From Singulisphaera sp. GP187 (GTDB taxonomy: Bacteria > Planctomycetota > GCA-002687715): 64,000 nt of DNA. A program made the translations under genes and the position numbers. Positions 61,586 through 64,000 of this stretch are shown piece after piece (positions within the stretch are counted from its first letter, which is position 1; each line of letters starts with the position of its first letter). The notes below the pieces were generated by a model. It searched no databases and was not told the DNA's origin. It was given only the letters and a program-made list of their open reading frames with translations. The stretch covers positions 1 to 64,000 of the forward strand of contig CAMDTN010000006.1 of assembly GCA_945907755.1 (NCBI GenBank). Reading direction: 5' to 3'.

Positions 61586-62605
61586 GTGGGGAATCAGGCG
61601 TCTGTTCTTAGCCCGCTCTGCTGGGTCAGTGTTCCGTGGCCTCATGCGGAGAATCCGTACCTCGGCCTCCTGGGCGCGGCGCTGGAGTCGGAGTCTTGCC
61701 ATCCACCCCAAAACCTGAGCCCCCGTGACGCTTTACGCACCCGCGCCTCAGTGCTGCATGTGCACTGGGTCTGGCTGAACAAGGATCCCATTCGCAATCT
61801 GCTGCGCCGCCGCGAACTGGCTGGCCTCATGGAAACCTCAGAATCCGCGCGACGCCCGGTGGTCTGGACCATGCACAACGCCGACCCGCACGACGGCAGC
61901 TCTGCCGAGCGCGAAATGATGCAGCGCGTGGCCCGCGCGGCTCAGGGCATCGTGGTGCACAGCCCGGCAAGCCGAGACAGCGCGATGGAAATCAACGCCA
62001 AGGCGCAGGTTCGCGTCATCCCCCACGGGCCGCTGCGCGACGCCTACGGCCCTGCACCGGAGCGCAGCGAAGCGCGCACCATTTGCGGCCTTCCGGAGCG
62101 CACCACCATTCTGTGCTTCGGACAGATTCGTCCCTACCGCGGCGTACAGGAACTGCTCGCGGCCTTCAAACGCTCGCGCATTGATGCCACGCTGCTCATC
62201 GTGGGATCCTGTCCGAATCCCGAATTGAAAAAGGTCTTGCAGCAACTCGCCCACGGAGATCCGCGCATCGACTTCATCCCAGAGCGCGTGCCGGACGAAT
62301 TGGTGCCACATTTTTTCTCCGCCGCGGACCTCGTGGTGTTGCCCTACCGCAGCGCCACCACTTCTGGCGTCGCCAACTTGGCTATGGGCTACCACCGCGC
62401 GTTGCTGTTGCCAGATGTCCCTTCTTTGGTGATGGACTTGCCATCACAGACACACACTCGCATCGAAGCCGCCGAACCTTTGGAAGCCGCTATCGCGCGC
62501 GCGCTGGCACGCCCTGCTCCAGACGCCAAGATGTTCCCCCGCCAAGTGACATGGGCTGAAGTGGCCCACAGCCACCGCATGTTCTTCGACCAGTTATGCG
62601 GTTGA
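61586..62605 (+). CDS. Glycosyltransferase, GT4-like
   Basis: About 339 residues from a GTG at 61586; an in-frame ATG at 61550 adds 12 residues. N-terminal CWVSVPWPHAENPYL and HVHWVW, central VVWTMHNADPH, then the GT-B C-terminal domain with ILCFGQIRPYRGVQELLAAF, LLIVGSCPNP, FIPERVPDELVPHFFSAADL and VVLPYRSATTSGVANLAM, the donor-binding signature. Divergent from the radical SAM cluster by 47-83 bp, it probably belongs to the same glycoconjugate pathway. Confidence 0.85.
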   Translation: MGNQASVLSPLCWVSVPWPHAENPYLGLLGAALESESCHPPQNLSPRDALRTRASVLHVHWVWLNKDPIRNLLRRRELAGLMETSESARRPVVWTMHNADPHDGSSAEREMMQRVARAAQGIVVHSPASRDSAMEINAKAQVRVIPHGPLRDAYGPAPERSEARTICGLPERTTILCFGQIRPYRGVQELLAAFKRSRIDATLLIVGSCPNPELKKVLQQLAHGDPRIDFIPERVPDELVPHFFSAADLVVLPYRSATTSGVANLAMGYHRALLLPDVPSLVMDLPSQTHTRIEAAEPLEAAIARALARPAPDAKMFPRQVTWAEVAHSHRMFFDQLCG

Positions 62606-62638
62606 CGCAGCGCGCGGCGCGTCACTCACACAGCATCT

Positions 62639-63442
62639 TCACGCGCTGCGGCGCGAATCTTGGTGGCGCAGTGCATCGAGCAGCAAGAGTGCGCTGCTGA
62701 CCAACAACACTGTGAGAGACAGCGGCTGCGCGCTCCCTGTGCGCAAGATCACCGAAGGCTCATACCAGCCGTACGGAGTGGCCAAGCGCACCCACTCAAG
62801 ATGGCGCACAGCATGAGAGATGAAATCCAACAACATGGCCACACCCGCGCACAAAGCGTAGATGCGCATGGCCCGCGCACCGTCACGCGCGGCTACAGAA
62901 ACGCGCAACGCGAGGCATCCGAACCAGCACACCAAGGCCGCATAGTTCAAGGCCACCAACCAATAGGTGCCCAGCGGCAAGTGCTGTGCCTCGCCCACGC
63001 ACAGCGCGCCCAAGACGCTTCCGAACAAAGGTGCATGCCCCAACAACAGTGCCACCGGCACCAAGGCCAACGCCAGCGAAGCAACCAAGCGACGCCGCGT
63101 GAGTGCGGTGGACAGCAAGATTTCTAAGCCGCCGCGCCCGCGCTCTGCAGCTGGCAGTTGCAGCATCAGCGTGGCCGCCGCCAGTGCTGCCGCCAGCAGC
63201 GTCAACGGATGCTGGAAGGGAATCAGGAACGCGCCCTCCGGCGTAAAAATATCCACATTGATCACATCCGAGCGCAGCCAGCCGCTCAGGCGTTGCACCA
63301 CGGGGCGCAGCACTTCGCGTTCGCGAGACCAACCCGGATAAGCCAGCCCATTCACTAAGCCCACCAGCAGGGGCAGCAGCAGCGCTAATGCACAGCCACG
63401 CCGTGCGCGCCACAGAGCAAAGCGTGTCAGCGCAGCGCTCAT
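62639..63442 (-). CDS. ABC transporter permease (ABC-2 type)
   Basis: 267 residues with about six hydrophobic helices (LALLLPLLVGLVNGLAY, LTLLAAALAAATLMLQL, LALALVPVALLLGHAPLFG and a C-terminal LTVLLVSSALLLLDAL). ERGRGGLEILLSTALTRRRLV is the cytoplasmic loop typical of ABC-2 permeases that contacts the ATPase. Its ATG overlaps the ATPase stop. The substrate is unknown. Confidence 0.78.
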   Translation of the reverse strand: MSAALTRFALWRARRGCALALLLPLLVGLVNGLAYPGWSREREVLRPVVQRLSGWLRSDVINVDIFTPEGAFLIPFQHPLTLLAAALAAATLMLQLPAAERGRGGLEILLSTALTRRRLVASLALALVPVALLLGHAPLFGSVLGALCVGEAQHLPLGTYWLVALNYAALVCWFGCLALRVSVAARDGARAMRIYALCAGVAMLLDFISHAVRHLEWVRLATPYGWYEPSVILRTGSAQPLSLTVLLVSSALLLLDALRHQDSRRSA

Positions 63443-64000
63443 GAGCTCGCCTCGCCATCTAGTTCTTGGAACAAAGTGTCCAGACCGGCATCCTCGATCA
63501 ACACATCGCGCGGCTCCTCAGCCGCCAAGGCACGCAAGGCAGCGGCATCGGCGCACGGCAGCAAACGCGTGTGCTCGCGGCCATCCTCACCGAGCACACG
63601 CACGCGCCGCGGCAGACGCAAACGCAGTTCGGCCATCGCTGCGCACAGACGCACGCGCCCATGATGAATGAGCGTCACTGTGTCAGCCACACGCTCCACT
63701 TCGTCCATCACATGACTACACAACAGCACACCACACCCACGCTCGCGCGCTGCGCACAGCAGCTCGAGGAATGCCATGCGAACCAGTGGATCCAGCGCAT
63801 TGGTTGGTTCATCCAGCAGCAACAACTCTGGGTCGTGTTGCAAAGCCGCTGTGATAAACACAGCTTGGCGCATGCCGGACGAACAAGCGCTCAGCGGCAA
63901 AGCAAGCGTGCGTTCATTCACTCGCAGCGCATGCAGCACTTCGTCGCGACGCACAGGAGCGCGCTGCTGCATAGCGGCCATCAGTCGCAAAAAAGCCGTT
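63439..64000 (-). CDS. ABC transporter ATP-binding protein (N-terminus beyond window edge)
   Basis: C-terminal ~186 residues of an ABC ATPase; the frame is open at base 64000. The Q-loop and Walker A are off the edge. The signature region reads LSACSSGMRQAV (degenerate LSGGxxxR), Walker B is LLLLDEPTNALDPL, and the H-loop His is in LLCSHVMDEVE. The tail (LPRRVRVLGEDG) is typical of ABC-2-type ATPases. Coupled to the permease gene by ATGA overlap. Confidence 0.87.
   Translation of the reverse strand, partial: TAFLRLMAAMQQRAPVRRDEVLHALRVNERTLALPLSACSSGMRQAVFITAALQHDPELLLLDEPTNALDPLVRMAFLELLCAARERGCGVLLCSHVMDEVERVADTVTLIHHGRVRLCAAMAELRLRLPRRVRVLGEDGREHTRLLPCADAAALRALAAEEPRDVLIEDAGLDTLFQELDGEASS

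Noticed and set aside
1-64000. CRISPR array, insertion sequences or prophage
   Set aside because: No regularly spaced direct repeats, transposase motifs, terminal inverted repeats or phage structural genes were seen; the only tandem repeat is the short coding one at 52506-52577.

Overview
This 64 kb window is GC-rich and densely coding, with no insertion sequence, phage gene or CRISPR array that I can see. The gene content points to a Planctomycetota-like bacterium; this is inferred from content, not from a marker gene. The pointers are secreted proteins with L-type lectin, IPT/TIG and RCC1-type repeats, a DUF1800/DUF1501 pair, a methylmalonyl-CoA pathway, RpoN, and an ECF sigma/anti-sigma pair.

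Layout. (1) 1-1680: the start of a secreted lectin/IPT protein that runs off the left edge. (2) 1730-11715, minus strand: a tight run SRP RNA - dnaX - ybaB - recR - rpoN - methylmalonyl-CoA mutase (catalytic part only) - epimerase - propionyl-CoA carboxylase (carboxyltransferase, biotin carboxylase, biotin carrier), joined by short gaps and stop/start overlaps. (3) 11776-13073: two tRNA-Ser genes and a cysteine-rich HhH-like protein. (4) 13111-23520: tadA, a large MscS-type channel, CorA, TerC, a TPR protein, mutY, a lipoprotein, an atypical receiver and a galactokinase/galacturonokinase-like GHMP kinase. (5) 23616-28093: DUF1800, DUF1501 and another secreted protein. (6) 28112-31597: xylB, xylA and tatD. 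(7) 31674-36974: two probable selenoproteins either side of a metallopeptidase-like protein, an ATP-grasp ligase and an S9 peptidase. (8) 36990-40857: LD-carboxypeptidase, a 29-residue basic protein, an RCC1/IPT secreted protein and another secreted protein. (9) 41001-42735: tRNA-Arg(ACG), a 360 bp structured gap and glyA. (10) 42794-54932: eight consecutive, translationally coupled, secreted amidohydrolase-like genes. (11) 55116-56518: ECF sigma factor and zinc-finger anti-sigma factor, divergent from that array. (12) 56481-62605: methyltransferase, hexapeptide acyltransferase, three radical SAM proteins and a glycosyltransferase. (13) 62639-64000: an ABC permease and ATPase, cut at the right edge.

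Two results stand out. First, two short genes carry an in-frame TGA exactly where the redox or metal-binding cysteine of their family belongs: an HMA-domain protein with GMT-U, and a peroxiredoxin with FTPT-U. Each has a stem-loop at bacterial SECIS distance downstream, so both are strong selenoprotein candidates. Second, the eight-gene array encodes nine amidohydrolase-like domains, but only one protein (45701-46948) keeps the HxH and later His/Asp metal ligands. The others are degenerate, several carry Lys/Ala/Pro/Glu-rich inserts, and one is a tandem fusion. This looks like a periplasmic set of one enzyme plus many pseudoenzymes, possibly controlled by the adjacent sigma/anti-sigma pair.
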